Source: Psychromonas sp. SP041 (lineage in GTDB: Bacteria; Pseudomonadota; Gammaproteobacteria; Enterobacterales; Psychromonadaceae). From it: a stretch of DNA of 64,000 bases. Numbering within the stretch: the first letter of the stretch is position 1; every line of letters starts with the position of its first letter. A model generated the notes under the pieces. The model saw only the letters and a program-made list of their open reading frames with translations. It did no database searches and was not told where the DNA came from. Location: NCBI RefSeq assembly GCF_000470315.2, contig NZ_CBRF02000005.1:62001-126000 (forward strand), written 5' to 3'. Shown here piece after piece: positions 8,488 through 18,531 of the stretch. The position numbers and the translations under genes are program-made.

Positions 8488-9543
8488 ATGATGAAACATA
8501 AAACCTCACTTCTTGTTAGCACATTATTACTTACTCAGTTTTCTGCAGCTAATGCAGCTCAACCAGATGCTGAAATACTAGTAGGTAATGTTTACGGTGG
8601 TTTACACGGCGCTTACTTAGAAGCTGATAGCGATCGTTTAAACACTAGCTCATTTAACCGTGCAGGTGGTTACGGTGCTGAATTAGGTTACCGTCTTTCT
8701 GCTCCTGTAGAACTTCGTTTATCTTACACTCGCTTTGAAGCTGAACTTAAGCGTGGTAGTAATATTCAAGGTATTAATAAATACGGCTTAGATGCACTTT
8801 TCTTCCCTACAGAGAAAAACCTTTACCTATTAGGTGGTGTTAACGCTCTAGATTTTAGTGCTGATACTGAAGCTGCTCTTAATGTTGGTCTTGGTTATCG
8901 TCAATACTTCACTGACCAATTTGCTGGTTACGTTGAAGGTAAAGGAAACTTCCAATTTGATGGTAACTACGCTGATGCTATCGCTCAAGTAGGTATTGTT
9001 TACTTCTTTGATAAAAATGAAAAAGCGGTTCCAGTTAAACCACAACCAGTTGCTTATGTTGCACCAGTTGCAATTGATACTGATAAAGATGGCGTTGTTG
9101 ATGGTAAAGACCAATGTGCGTCTACACCAATGAATGATAAAGTTGATGAAGTAGGTTGTACTATTTTTGAAAAAGAACGTCTTTCTTACCGTTTATTAGT
9201 TAACTTTGATAACAACAAAGCTGTTGTAAAATCTGAGTACTACTCTGAACTAGCTAAAGTTTCTGCTTTCCTTAAGCAATACCCACACGTAAACATTACT
9301 GTTGATGGTTATACTTCTGCAGTAGGTAAAGCTAGCTACAACCAAAAGCTATCGCAAAAACGTGCTAATGCAATCACTACTTTGTTAACATCTGAATACG
9401 GTGTTAACTCAAAACGTCTAACTGCTATTGGCCACGGCGAAACAAACTTACTTGATACAAGTAACACTGCTGCAGCAAGCCAAAAGAATCGTCGTATTGA
9501 AATCAATATCGAAGAAACTCGTAAAGTAGCTGTTGAACGTTAA
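8488..9543 (+). CDS. OmpA-family outer membrane protein
   Basis: A 351-residue outer-membrane protein. It has a signal peptide (about residues 1-24, ending SAANAA) and an eight-stranded-barrel-like region to about residue 180 with alternating aromatic strands. A proline-rich hinge (VPVKPQPVAYVAP) follows, then a calcium-binding thrombospondin-3-like segment DTDKDGVVDGKDQC, and a C-terminal OmpA peptidoglycan-binding domain (about 230-345, VTVDGYTSAVGKASYNQKLS). Codon choice is strongly restricted (CGT, GGT, AAC), typical of a highly expressed gene and unlike its neighbours. It is monocistronic, with a strong terminator right after the stop codon. Role: tethering the outer membrane to peptidoglycan, and possibly slow porin activity. 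Confidence 0.92.
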   Translation: MMKHKTSLLVSTLLLTQFSAANAAQPDAEILVGNVYGGLHGAYLEADSDRLNTSSFNRAGGYGAELGYRLSAPVELRLSYTRFEAELKRGSNIQGINKYGLDALFFPTEKNLYLLGGVNALDFSADTEAALNVGLGYRQYFTDQFAGYVEGKGNFQFDGNYADAIAQVGIVYFFDKNEKAVPVKPQPVAYVAPVAIDTDKDGVVDGKDQCASTPMNDKVDEVGCTIFEKERLSYRLLVNFDNNKAVVKSEYYSELAKVSAFLKQYPHVNITVDGYTSAVGKASYNQKLSQKRANAITTLLTSEYGVNSKRLTAIGHGETNLLDTSNTAAASQKNRRIEINIEETRKVAVER

Positions 9544-9561
9544 TATTACTTTATAATTTCC

Positions 9562-9591
9562 ACACCCCTAATACGTTAGGGGTGTTTTTTT
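9562..9591 (+). terminator. Rho-independent terminator of the OmpA gene
   Basis: A perfect 10-bp stem ACACCCCTAA / TTAGGGGTGT with a TACG tetraloop, followed by a T run, begins 18 bp after the stop codon. Confidence 0.93.
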
Positions 9592-9963
9592 ACTTAAAAA
9601 ATCCATTATCAATATAACTATTATTTAATCGCCTTCTAAAGCTTTACTTTCCTTGTAAATTTTAAAAACTATCCCACACTAAGTAGACTTATTTTATTCA
9701 ATTATTTTACAATATAAAAAATACATTTTTACATCAAATAAATATTTATATCATAACTATATTTACTTATTAATTAAAACTAGAATAAATAATATGAAAG
9801 AAATGATCGATAAATAAAAGTATACCGCTCTTATTAAAAATAATTATTTATATTAAAAGTGCATAGGTCATTTTCATTCGATATAACTTCTCTTTCATGT
9901 TGCCTTACCGTTAGTAATTGGCATGGTGGATATAAAAAATATGTACTTTAAAGGATTCTAAAC
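9592..9963. other. Intergenic region upstream of the signalling operon
   Basis: About 370 bp, strongly AT-rich. It must hold the promoter of the histidine kinase gene at 9964. No ORF or RNA gene was recognised. Confidence 0.4.
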
Positions 9964-11862
9964 GTGAACTCACTTTCCATTAAGTCTTTAATATTAGCGA
10001 TTATTATAAGCTGTGTAGGTATTTTAAGTACTTATTCGATTTCGCTAAAAGTTGCGAGTCAATTAAAAACAGAAAGCTATTTAAAAATAGAAAATATTGC
10101 AGAGCAGATTTCTATTCGTTTTCAGGATGCAATTGATAAGTCAGTTAATGATTTACAAGGCCTACAAGCTTTTTATAGTGCAAATAAAGAACATCTATCT
10201 CAATATCAATTTAATCAGTACATGAAAGTGTTAAACATAAAGGAGCGTGATTATATTCAAGCACTTAGTTGGGTACCTTTAGTTAGAGGTAATGAGAGAG
10301 AGGAGTTTGAAGCATTATTAAAAATTCAAACGAAAAACTTTAGAATTACAGAGAAGACTGATGATGGCGGGTTGGCTGCTAGCCAAGTTAAACCTTATTA
10401 CACACCCGTTTCTTATGTTAGCCCTTACAGTTTTAATAATAAAGCCATTGGATTTGATTTAAACAGTAATGATATTCGCCGCCGTTCTCTGGAGTTAGCT
10501 CGAAATAGTGGGAAGATGGTAACAACAGCCAAAATTCAATTGGTACAACAATCAGTTGATTCAGCTGGCATTTTAATTATTGCTCCTATTTATAAACAAG
10601 GTTTTCCTACTAATAGTATTGAGCAACGCATTGACGCTCTATTGGGTTATGCAACAGGAGTCTTCAGAATAGCAACCTTGATGGAAAAAGCCAAAGCACG
10701 TGCAGACACAGAGGGGTTAGAATTAACATTATTAGATATCAATAAAGAAAACGGTAGTTTGCTTTATGGGCAGGAAGATAATAAACATTTGTTTAGTTTT
10801 GATTTAACTATCCCTGACCGAAAATGGCAGTTAAACATAACATTGAATGACAATTTATTAAAAAGTATAGAGTCTCCTTCAGTTATTAAATGGATTTTAG
10901 CAAGTGGTATCATCATTAGTTTATTATTAGCATTTGCTGTTTACGCTTTACAAGTTGCTATCCTTAGAGCTAAAAATATAACGATTTTAAGTAATGAATT
11001 ACAAGATCAAAATAATCGATTAGAAAAGAAGGTTGTTAATAGAACACAATCTTTAGCTGATAAAAATACAGAGCTGAAAGCGAATGTTGTTGAGTTAAAA
11101 TCACAGAGAGTATTACTGTCTCGTTTAATGAAAGAAGCAGAAAGTGCTAAAATATTAGCAGAGCAACGTTCTATCGATCTTGCTCGTTCAAATAAAGATC
11201 TAGATGACTTTGCCTACGTCGCATCACATGATTTAAAAGCACCGTTACGTGGTATTGACCAGTTAGCAACGTGGGTGGTTGAAGATATCGAGGAGGGTAA
11301 TTTAGAAGAAATACCTGATCACCTTAAAATGATGCGAAGTCGCATAGGACGCTTAGAAACATTATTAAGCGACTTGTTAATATACTCACAAGCTAATTAT
11401 CAAAAAAATAGTTTCTCTGACATTAACACCCATGTGTTGGTGAATGATTTGTTTATGTTAGTGGCCCCATTAAATGGCTTTACTCTAACGATTCATGGTC
11501 AGCTACCTACGTTTTCAACATTCAGAGCTCCTTTTGAGCAGGTAGTAAGAAACTTATTAAGTAATGCTATTAAACATCATCATAAAGATGAAGGATGCAT
11601 CGAGATCGGTTGTGTCGATGCTGGGTTATTTTACCGATTCAGTATTAAAGATGATGGGCCTGGTATTTCATTACAATACCAAGAAGACATATTCAAAATG
11701 TTTAAAACCTTAAGGCCTCGCGATGAGGCTGAAGGAAGCGGTATGGGACTTGCGTTGATCAAAAAAATTGTTGAACACTATTCAGGTCACGTCGACATAG
11801 AGTCTAATGAAGGTCAGGGTTGTACTTTTTATTTTACTTGGCCAAAAGAAATGAAAGAATAG
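9964..11862 (+). CDS. CHASE-domain sensor histidine kinase
   Basis: A 632-residue hybrid-free histidine kinase. A membrane segment (about residues 7-29) is followed by a periplasmic CHASE ligand-binding domain (about 70-260, including YIQALSWVPLV), a second membrane segment (about 308-332), a coiled coil (about 340-410), HisKA with the phospho-acceptor His422 in YVASHDLKAPLRG, and a HATPase domain (NLLSNAIKH, DDGPGIS, GSGMGLALIKKI). The DLKAPLRG-type HisKA is the phytochrome-like class that usually phosphorylates a separate CheY-like regulator, here encoded 33 bp downstream. It starts with GTG, preceded by AAAGGA at 8 bp. CHASE domains sense extracellular small molecules; this ligand is unknown. 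Confidence 0.9.
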   Translation: MNSLSIKSLILAIIISCVGILSTYSISLKVASQLKTESYLKIENIAEQISIRFQDAIDKSVNDLQGLQAFYSANKEHLSQYQFNQYMKVLNIKERDYIQALSWVPLVRGNEREEFEALLKIQTKNFRITEKTDDGGLAASQVKPYYTPVSYVSPYSFNNKAIGFDLNSNDIRRRSLELARNSGKMVTTAKIQLVQQSVDSAGILIIAPIYKQGFPTNSIEQRIDALLGYATGVFRIATLMEKAKARADTEGLELTLLDINKENGSLLYGQEDNKHLFSFDLTIPDRKWQLNITLNDNLLKSIESPSVIKWILASGIIISLLLAFAVYALQVAILRAKNITILSNELQDQNNRLEKKVVNRTQSLADKNTELKANVVELKSQRVLLSRLMKEAESAKILAEQRSIDLARSNKDLDDFAYVASHDLKAPLRGIDQLATWVVEDIEEGNLEEIPDHLKMMRSRIGRLETLLSDLLIYSQANYQKNSFSDINTHVLVNDLFMLVAPLNGFTLTIHGQLPTFSTFRAPFEQVVRNLLSNAIKHHHKDEGCIEIGCVDAGLFYRFSIKDDGPGISLQYQEDIFKMFKTLRPRDEAEGSGMGLALIKKIVEHYSGHVDIESNEGQGCTFYFTWPKEMKE

Positions 11863-11895
11863 CGCTATCATTAACAAAGACAGAGGTTAAACATA

Positions 11896-12321
11896 ATGAG
11901 CAAAAATTATAATGAAGTCAGTATCTTGTTAGTAGAAGATGATGATGTTGATGCTAAAGCGGTTGAAAGAGGCTTTAAGAAGCTTAAGTTAGCCAACCCA
12001 ATTGTCAGAACAAAAAATGGGTTAGAAGCCCTAGAGCTGTTGCGTGATCCAGATTCAGTACAACGCCCTTATCTCATTTTATTAGATCTGAATATGCCAA
12101 TCATGGGCGGAATAGAGTTTCTAAAAATTATACGTCAAGATGAAGATTTAAAAAACACGATCATTTTTGTTCTCACTACATCATCAGCAGACGAAGACTT
12201 GGTCGCTGCATATAATGAAAATATAGCGGGATATATTGTTAAATCTGATGTGAAAGGTGGGTTCGATCGAGTGATTCAATTACTTGATTGTTATTGGCGA
12301 GTTGTGATGTTGCCTAAGTAA
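11896..12321 (+). CDS. Single-domain response regulator (Rcp1-like)
   Basis: A 141-residue receiver domain with nothing attached. Acidic pocket EDDD is at residues 14-17, the phospho-acceptor is Asp64 in LLDLNMP, and the conserved Lys is in GYIVKSD. The proline-rich loop and the extension between beta4 and the Lys match cyanobacterial Rcp1-type partners of phytochrome-class kinases. It lies 33 bp after the CHASE kinase gene with an AGAGG ribosome binding site, so the two very probably form a cognate pair. With no output domain it must act by protein contact, perhaps on the downstream GGDEF/EAL or CheB-CheR proteins. Confidence 0.9.
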   Translation: MSKNYNEVSILLVEDDDVDAKAVERGFKKLKLANPIVRTKNGLEALELLRDPDSVQRPYLILLDLNMPIMGGIEFLKIIRQDEDLKNTIIFVLTTSSADEDLVAAYNENIAGYIVKSDVKGGFDRVIQLLDCYWRVVMLPK

Positions 12322-12510
12322 TTTCTTTAGTCAATTTTGAATAATTTTTATAATAAAAATTATCATAAAAAATGAACTTTTTAATAATAAAACGGATCTA
12401 AAGTGGATCTATTCACCAATATGACTTTTAATTAAATCATCATGTAATTTTATTACAATATACTTTTCTGTTAAAGACATTAACAATCAACTTAATATTT
12501 TCGAGGTAGT

Positions 12511-15108
12511 GTGAAATCACAACAAATAAGCAAATCAGATAACTATATACTTGAACATTGTGTTGATAAGTTAGCAAGAATTAATAATTCAGACTATGCG
12601 TTAGGTTTTTTAGTTGACGGTGACTCATCACCTTATTTAATTAATGTTGACTCTCAAACGGTTTCAGCGCCTGAATTGCTATTTGAACCTATCAAAAATA
12701 AATTGAATAAAGATTTAATCGATTATTTTTCAGATAAGCCGTGTTTATTAAAAGATCTTTTTTGTTATGAAGGGCATGAAAGTGACTACGATGACTTATT
12801 GAATAATGAGTACATTGATAACTTACGTTATATCCCTATTGGTGAAGGTAGTGAGCTATATGCGATTGTTATTTTAATCAATATAGAGCTTTCGGTGCGT
12901 TCCAAAGATCTTATTGATGTGACTCCTTTTTTATTAGCCACTATTACCTTACTTAAAAATAAAAAACGCGCTACAAAAATGTTGCCAATTAAAGCGCGTA
13001 ATGATCTCACATCAAAGAAGTTTCAAGATCAAGGTCAAAAGATCTTAGACTCTATGTTAAAAAATACATTCCACCCCGCGTTTCTTTTTAATGATGAATT
13101 TCAAGTTTTAAAGTCAAATCTGGCTGCTCATCGTTTATTTAATTCAAATTTAGAACGTGGTTGGCCAGTGATGGATAAATTGATTAACAGTACATTACCT
13201 GGTATTGCATTTCGTTTATTAACCTCGATCAGTAAAATGTCTTTTTTAGGGCATCTTGATAAACAACAATGGCAAAATGTTACGTTAGTTTTAAATTCAT
13301 ATCAGTCTGTTACGGTAGATATCCATTTGTTTGATATCGTTTACTTTGGCCGTCAATGTTTTGGTTTAATGATTAACGAAAAAACAGAAGTTGATGTTAA
13401 TCATGAAGTATATAACGCAAGTTTACAGCGGTTTAATGCTTTAACGAGCGTTGTACCAATGGCTATATTACAAATGGATAAAGACTTTAATTGTTCGTAT
13501 GTTAATAAAACCTGGGCTAAATATACCAATCAAAATACTCAACAATCTTTAGGTAAAGGGTGGTTATCATCTATAAAAACCTTAGATACTGATGAGATAT
13601 TATCTGAAGTTATCCGAGCTATTTCTCACTCAAATAGCTTTAAAGGTGAAATTGAATTAACGACTGTTGCAGGGCAAGGGCTGTGGGTTTCCATGAACGC
13701 AGTTGGGTTGTTTAATGATCGCTTTGAGTTAACGGGGTTAATTTTGACCATGTCTGATATTTCGGATGAACGTTCAAACTCTCAAAAATTACAAAAAATG
13801 GCTAATTATGACCATTTAACTGGGTTATCTAATCGTGCCTTTTTTACTGATAGATTAACCTTAGCGTTAGCTCGAGTCCCACGTCATGGTATTACTGCTT
13901 TGATGTTTTTAGATTTAGACCGATTTAAAAATATTAATGATACATTAGGGCACCATGTTGGCGACATCGTTATTCAAGAAGTAGCGGAACGTTTAAAGTC
14001 AGTGGTTCGCGATGAAGATTCAATTGCACGATTAGGTGGTGATGAGTTCGCTATCATCTTTACCGATATTACAGCGGAGAACGTTGTTGCTCTCATTGCC
14101 AATAAAATAGTGAGCGCGATTAATTTACCTTTTACTATTGAAGGTAAAGTGATGGCTTTATCTTGTAGTATTGGTGTTTCAATTGCAACAGAGCATAACG
14201 TATCCCCTATCGATATATTAAGAAAAGCTGATTTAGCGTTATACAAAGCCAAAGATTTAGGGCGTAATCAATTTTGTTTTTATGATCCGATTCTTGAGAA
14301 GGATTTATCCCTTTTACATTACTTGACTGATGATCTAAACCACCCACAAAAAAGTGGATTTTTCTTTGTGTTCCAGCCTTTAATGAATGCAAGTAATGGC
14401 AGTGTGATGGGCTTTGAAGTATTAGCTCGATGGTCAAATTCAGAAATGGGAATGATAGGACCAGATATTTTTATTAAAACTATGGAAGAAAATGGCTTAA
14501 TACAAGATTTTTCAGAATGGTTATTTTATGAAGTTATTCTGCAAGTTAAGTTGTGGGTTTCTGAAGGTTTATTGGTTGCACCACAAAAAGTCGCTATTAA
14601 TTTATCGGTTAAACAATTGCACTTAATTGAGTTCGCCGATTCTGTACTTGCTCTGTTTAAAAAAGAAAAAATTGATCCGTCTTGGTTTACTCTTGAAGTC
14701 ACTGAAACTGCTTTCATACAAGACCCTGCTATAGCAGGACAAAATTTACGAGCTTTAAAAAAAGCGGGTTTTTTAATTGCTCTTGATGATTTTGGTACAG
14801 GATATTCCTCACTGGGGTTATTACGCCAAATGCCGCTTAACTATATAAAAATAGATCGCAGTTTTATACAAGATATTTTACAAGATTCTGAAGCGGAAAA
14901 AATCGTCTTAGCTATTATTAGTTTAGGTCAAATGCTCGATTTAGGTTTAATTGCTGAGGGGGTCGAAGATATAGAAACAAAGGAGTGGTTAGTCGCTCAA
15001 GGTTGTATTTGTCACCAAGGTTATTATTTCCATAAACCTTTACTCATAAATAGAGCAAGTGAGCTGCTTAAAACTCATCAAAACATCGAATTTTTGCCAA
15101 ATTTATAG
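12511..15108 (+). CDS. PAS-GGDEF-EAL cyclic-di-GMP protein
   Basis: An 865-residue cytoplasmic protein. Residues 1-300 are unassigned, with a possible second degenerate PAS near 185-300. A PAS domain spans about 305-425, GGDEF about 430-595 with the intact motif RLGGDEFA, and EAL about 610-860. The EAL signature reads EVLAR, a tolerated variant; the remaining catalytic elements are present (INLSVKQL, ALDDFGTGYSSL, KIDRSF, AEGVED). So both cyclase and phosphodiesterase activities are possible. It starts with GTG behind GAGGT. The 190-bp gap from the response regulator leaves room for its own promoter. It probably tunes c-di-GMP in response to a PAS-sensed signal or the neighbouring kinase. Confidence 0.9.
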   Translation: MKSQQISKSDNYILEHCVDKLARINNSDYALGFLVDGDSSPYLINVDSQTVSAPELLFEPIKNKLNKDLIDYFSDKPCLLKDLFCYEGHESDYDDLLNNEYIDNLRYIPIGEGSELYAIVILINIELSVRSKDLIDVTPFLLATITLLKNKKRATKMLPIKARNDLTSKKFQDQGQKILDSMLKNTFHPAFLFNDEFQVLKSNLAAHRLFNSNLERGWPVMDKLINSTLPGIAFRLLTSISKMSFLGHLDKQQWQNVTLVLNSYQSVTVDIHLFDIVYFGRQCFGLMINEKTEVDVNHEVYNASLQRFNALTSVVPMAILQMDKDFNCSYVNKTWAKYTNQNTQQSLGKGWLSSIKTLDTDEILSEVIRAISHSNSFKGEIELTTVAGQGLWVSMNAVGLFNDRFELTGLILTMSDISDERSNSQKLQKMANYDHLTGLSNRAFFTDRLTLALARVPRHGITALMFLDLDRFKNINDTLGHHVGDIVIQEVAERLKSVVRDEDSIARLGGDEFAIIFTDITAENVVALIANKIVSAINLPFTIEGKVMALSCSIGVSIATEHNVSPIDILRKADLALYKAKDLGRNQFCFYDPILEKDLSLLHYLTDDLNHPQKSGFFFVFQPLMNASNGSVMGFEVLARWSNSEMGMIGPDIFIKTMEENGLIQDFSEWLFYEVILQVKLWVSEGLLVAPQKVAINLSVKQLHLIEFADSVLALFKKEKIDPSWFTLEVTETAFIQDPAIAGQNLRALKKAGFLIALDDFGTGYSSLGLLRQMPLNYIKIDRSFIQDILQDSEAEKIVLAIISLGQMLDLGLIAEGVEDIETKEWLVAQGCICHQGYYFHKPLLINRASELLKTHQNIEFLPNL

Positions 15109-15177
15109 TACTATTCGTCATTGAAAGTGCATTTTTCATAAAATTATTTAATTTAAATTATTCATAGTGAGAAACAT

Positions 15178-18100
15178 GTGACCCAAACTGAAAAAAAAGA
15201 AAATTTAGCTCCTTCACATGTTGTTGGTATTGGTACTTCAGCAGGTGGTTTAGAAGCATTACAAGATTTTTTTGGTAATTTACCAAGTGATACTGGTGCG
15301 ACTTACATTGTTGTTCAACACCTTTCTCCTGACTATAAAAGCATGATGTCTGAATTATTAATAAAATTTACTGATATGCCTATTTTCGAAGTGACAGACA
15401 GTATTACTATTGAAGCTAATGCAATCTATTTAATGCCGCCTCGTAAAAATATGTTGATTACTGAAGGTAAGTTATTGCTCTCAGAGCAAATGCCCGATCG
15501 GTTACCGCACTTATCAATTGATGTGTTTTTACGTTCTTTAGCAGAAGACCAACAGCATAAAGGTATTGGTATTGTTTTATCCGGTACTGGAACAGATGGC
15601 ACCCGTGGTATTCGTGCAATGAAAGAAGCTGGCGGATTAGTCGTCATACAAAAACCTGATTCAGCTAAATTTGATGGTATGCCTACAAGCGCATATCAAA
15701 CAGGTTTAGCTGATATGGTGTTACGTCCAAGTGAAATGGGGAAAAGCTTAGTTAATTTTATGAATCATCCTTCAATAAAAGGGGACTTACCTGTTAGCTC
15801 TTTTATTGCTTCTGATGGTGATAATGATGCATTAGCAGAAATTTTTAAAATATTAAAAAACCAATCCTCTATTAATTTTGCACAATATAAACCCTCAACC
15901 GTTTCGCGTCGAATTGAAAGGCGTTTAGGCATCAATCAATTAAAAACATTAGATGCTTATTTACGTTTGCTTAATAACTCGCCTCGTGAAGTGTCTATTT
16001 TAAGCAAAGAGTTATTAATTAACGTGACTCGTTTTTTCAGAGACGATGAAGCATTTGATAAATTAACTACAGTCGCGATACACAAAGTACTAACCTCTGG
16101 TAATGGCACCGATCCTATTCGTCTTTGGATTGCAGGTTGCTCATCCGGTGAAGAGGCTTATTCAATTGCAATACTTTTTGATGAAGCAAAAGAAAAATAT
16201 CAAATAGATAGACGCGTAAAAATATTTGCAACCGATGTCGATGAAGATGCTATTGCTGAAGCAAGCACAGGTGTGTATGCCGCTGAAATTGTTCAAGATA
16301 TATCAAAAGAGAGAATAGATAACTATTTTGAACGTACTGGTAATGCTTATGTTGTATCGGCTAAATTACGTAAAATGGTTATTTTTGCCCAACATAATAT
16401 GATTGAAGATCCACCGTTTTCAAATATTAACTTATTAAGTTGCCGAAATGCATTAATTTACTTTCAACATACTGCACAACAAAAAGTGTTCTTATCTTTT
16501 TATTTTGCATTACAACAACATGGGTTTTTATTTTTAGGTAACTCCGAATCTTTGGGAGAAATGGCAGCACATTTTGAAGTTGTTGATGAACGCACTCGTA
16601 TTTTTCAAAAGGCCAGTGCTGCAAGGTTACCGATGAAGCAACCATCATCTATTAAACAGAATATTATTAGTCCTATGGTTTCAACGGTTTCATCGACAAG
16701 TGGTCACCCTAGTCGAATGGTTATTAATAATAAATATAATACGGTAATGGAACGCCTTATTGAACACTACGCACCAGATAGTATTGTCTTGAATGATAGT
16801 TTTGATGCGGTACATGTGTATGGTGATGTGACTCGTTACACTAAAGGTTTAGGGCGAGGTAAGGTAAGCATCAACATTAAAGATATGATTTGTAATGACT
16901 TGGCTATTGCTGTGTCTACTGCATTATATCGTAGTGAGAAAAATGAAGAAGATGTCTTTTATAGTGATGTCGCTTGCACATTTGATGGTGTCGCTACGTT
17001 TATTGACCTTGCTGTATTTATGGTTAAACAAAGTGACCATCAAACTTCTCCTCGTTCGTATATCCTTCAATTCATTATTCATGAAGAAGGAGAAATGGTT
17101 AAGAAATCTCCTAAATCAATTACCTTTGACGGAGGCGAACAGTCGCTTCAACGTATTTACGATTTAGAGCAAGAGTTAATTAAGAAACAAGAGCATTTGC
17201 AAGTTACGGTCGAAGAGTTAGAAACAACAAACGAAGAGTTACAATCGGCAAATGAAGAATTAATGTCTTCAAATGAAGAATTACAAAGTACCAATGAAGA
17301 ATTACAGTCCGTTAATGAAGAGTTATATACCGTCAATAGCGAGTATCAAGAAAAAATAACTCAGCTAACTGAAGCTAATACGGATTTAGATAATGTTATT
17401 AATTCTACCAATATAGGTATTATTTTCTTAGATGAGCATTTAACTATTCGTAAATATACGCCTCATTCCGCTAATTATATTAATTTACGTACATCAGATA
17501 TTGGACGTCCTATTCACCATATTTCTCATGAACTAGATTACAGTAATTTCTTGACTGAAATAGAGAAAGTCAGTACGAAAGGTGAAATTATAGAGCAAGA
17601 TATTTTAACTAAGTCAGGTGAAGCTGCTTTAATCCGTATGGCGCCTTACACTACTAATGATGATATGTCGGCTTCTCAACAAGGGGTATTAATCACCATT
17701 ACTAATATTTCTCAATTAAAGTTTGTTGAAAATGCATTAATGAAAGCACAAGAGCAGTTTAAAACGTTATTACTTAATCGTTCTAAACGCTTACATCATC
17801 GTATAGAAATGAATCAACATGTTACCGTGATGGTTGTTGATGATGATGCCATTGATCGCTTACGAGTACAAAGGTACTTCAAAGAGTCTGAAGATCGCTC
17901 ATATACGATTGTAGAAGCTAAAACATTAGAAGAAGCAATAGAACTGGCTGGAAGAATGAAAGTTGATGTGTGCTTATTAGATTATCAATTAGGTGCGAAT
18001 ACTGCTGAAGACTTTGTTAAAGCAATGAAAGATAAAAATGTAGATACGCCTATTATATTATTATCTGGTCAAAATGAATCGATAATGGATAAAGAGTTTT

Positions 18101-18237
18101 TATCAAATGAAATTATTGATGTGATTAGTAAAGACGATTTATCAAAACCGTTATTAATTCGTAGTATTGACTATGTGTTAGAGCGTAAAGAAATTAAAGA
18201 TATTGTACAAAAATTTGAAGTGCCGAAAGATAAATGA
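15178..18237 (+). CDS. CheB-CheR-PAS-receiver fusion protein
   Basis: A 1019-residue chemotaxis-type fusion. The CheB methylesterase (about 12-195) keeps its catalytic Ser21 (GIGTSAGG), His48 (VVQHLSP) and Asp140 (GTGTDGTRG). The CheR methyltransferase (about 215-480) has its SAM loop [13 protein letters not shown] and the [12 protein letters not shown] motif. A long heptad coiled coil of repeated NEELQS units (about 660-735), a PAS domain (about 740-850) and a C-terminal receiver (about 880-1000, VVDDDAID and LLDYQLG) follow. CheB-CheR fusions with this coiled coil occur widely and are often paired with histidine kinases; the extra receiver is less common. The start is GTG at 15178; an overlapping ATG at 15176 is followed at once by TGA. 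No chemoreceptor or cheA is in the window, so the methylation target is elsewhere or non-classical. Confidence 0.92.
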   Translation: MTQTEKKENLAPSHVVGIGTSAGGLEALQDFFGNLPSDTGATYIVVQHLSPDYKSMMSELLIKFTDMPIFEVTDSITIEANAIYLMPPRKNMLITEGKLLLSEQMPDRLPHLSIDVFLRSLAEDQQHKGIGIVLSGTGTDGTRGIRAMKEAGGLVVIQKPDSAKFDGMPTSAYQTGLADMVLRPSEMGKSLVNFMNHPSIKGDLPVSSFIASDGDNDALAEIFKILKNQSSINFAQYKPSTVSRRIERRLGINQLKTLDAYLRLLNNSPREVSILSKELLINVTRFFRDDEAFDKLTTVAIHKVLTSGNGTDPIRLWIAGCSSGEEAYSIAILFDEAKEKYQIDRRVKIFATDVDEDAIAEASTGVYAAEIVQDISKERIDNYFERTGNAYVVSAKLRKMVIFAQHNMIEDPPFSNINLLSCRNALIYFQHTAQQKVFLSFYFALQQHGFLFLGNSESLGEMAAHFEVVDERTRIFQKASAARLPMKQPSSIKQNIISPMVSTVSSTSGHPSRMVINNKYNTVMERLIEHYAPDSIVLNDSFDAVHVYGDVTRYTKGLGRGKVSINIKDMICNDLAIAVSTALYRSEKNEEDVFYSDVACTFDGVATFIDLAVFMVKQSDHQTSPRSYILQFIIHEEGEMVKKSPKSITFDGGEQSLQRIYDLEQELIKKQEHLQVTVEELETTNEELQSANEELMSSNEELQSTNEELQSVNEELYTVNSEYQEKITQLTEANTDLDNVINSTNIGIIFLDEHLTIRKYTPHSANYINLRTSDIGRPIHHISHELDYSNFLTEIEKVSTKGEIIEQDILTKSGEAALIRMAPYTTNDDMSASQQGVLITITNISQLKFVENALMKAQEQFKTLLLNRSKRLHHRIEMNQHVTVMVVDDDAIDRLRVQRYFKESEDRSYTIVEAKTLEEAIELAGRMKVDVCLLDYQLGANTAEDFVKAMKDKNVDTPIILLSGQNESIMDKEFLSNEIIDVISKDDLSKPLLIRSIDYVLERKEIKDIVQKFEVPKDK

Positions 18238-18301
18238 ATTTAATTCATTAATTGAGTTCTATTAATTTAATATTAGGTTTAATACTTTTGTAAGTAGATT
18301 C

Positions 18302-18337
18302 AAAAAAAGCGATGAGATTATTCTCATCGCTTTTTTT
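18302..18337 (+). terminator. Rho-independent terminator after the CheB-CheR gene
   Basis: A 9-bp GC-rich stem GCGATGAGA / TCTCATCGC is flanked by A7 and T7, so it can work in both directions. It ends the plus-strand signalling run and may also serve the converging minus-strand gene. Confidence 0.92.
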
Positions 18338-18342
18338 ATGTG

Positions 18343-18504
18343 TAATACCAATGACAATAAACAGCTTATTTATTTTACTTGGCAGATTCAACCTTGAAGT
18401 GCATAACAGCCCACTTCCTCGTTGTAAATTTCGTAAAGGGAACAGCCATTTACGCCTTGAATTGAACTATTTTTACAGCGAAAAATTTAGATAACATATT
18501 TAAT
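18343..18504. repeat. Palindromic repeat, family B copy 1 (internally deleted)
   Basis: A 162-bp element immediately after the terminator. In reverse orientation it is nearly identical over most of its length to the element at 53385-53612: shared blocks include ACAGCCCACTTCCTCGTT, AATTTCGTAAAGGGAACAGCC, TTTACGCCTTGAATTGAACT and AATTTAGATAACATATTTAA. It lacks about 75 bp of the centre and the last 15 bp of one end relative to that copy, and has about 20 unrelated bp near its left end. Confidence 0.85.
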
Positions 18505-18531
18505 CTCTTAGGTTTAATAAAGGGAGTTGGA

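Noticed and set aside
15176-15181. ATG two bases before the CheB-CheR GTG start
   Set aside because: It is followed at once by TGA, so it cannot start the protein.
18312-18494. 60-codon plus-strand open frame
   Set aside because: It begins in a terminator stem and runs through the family B repeat; no homology or start signal.
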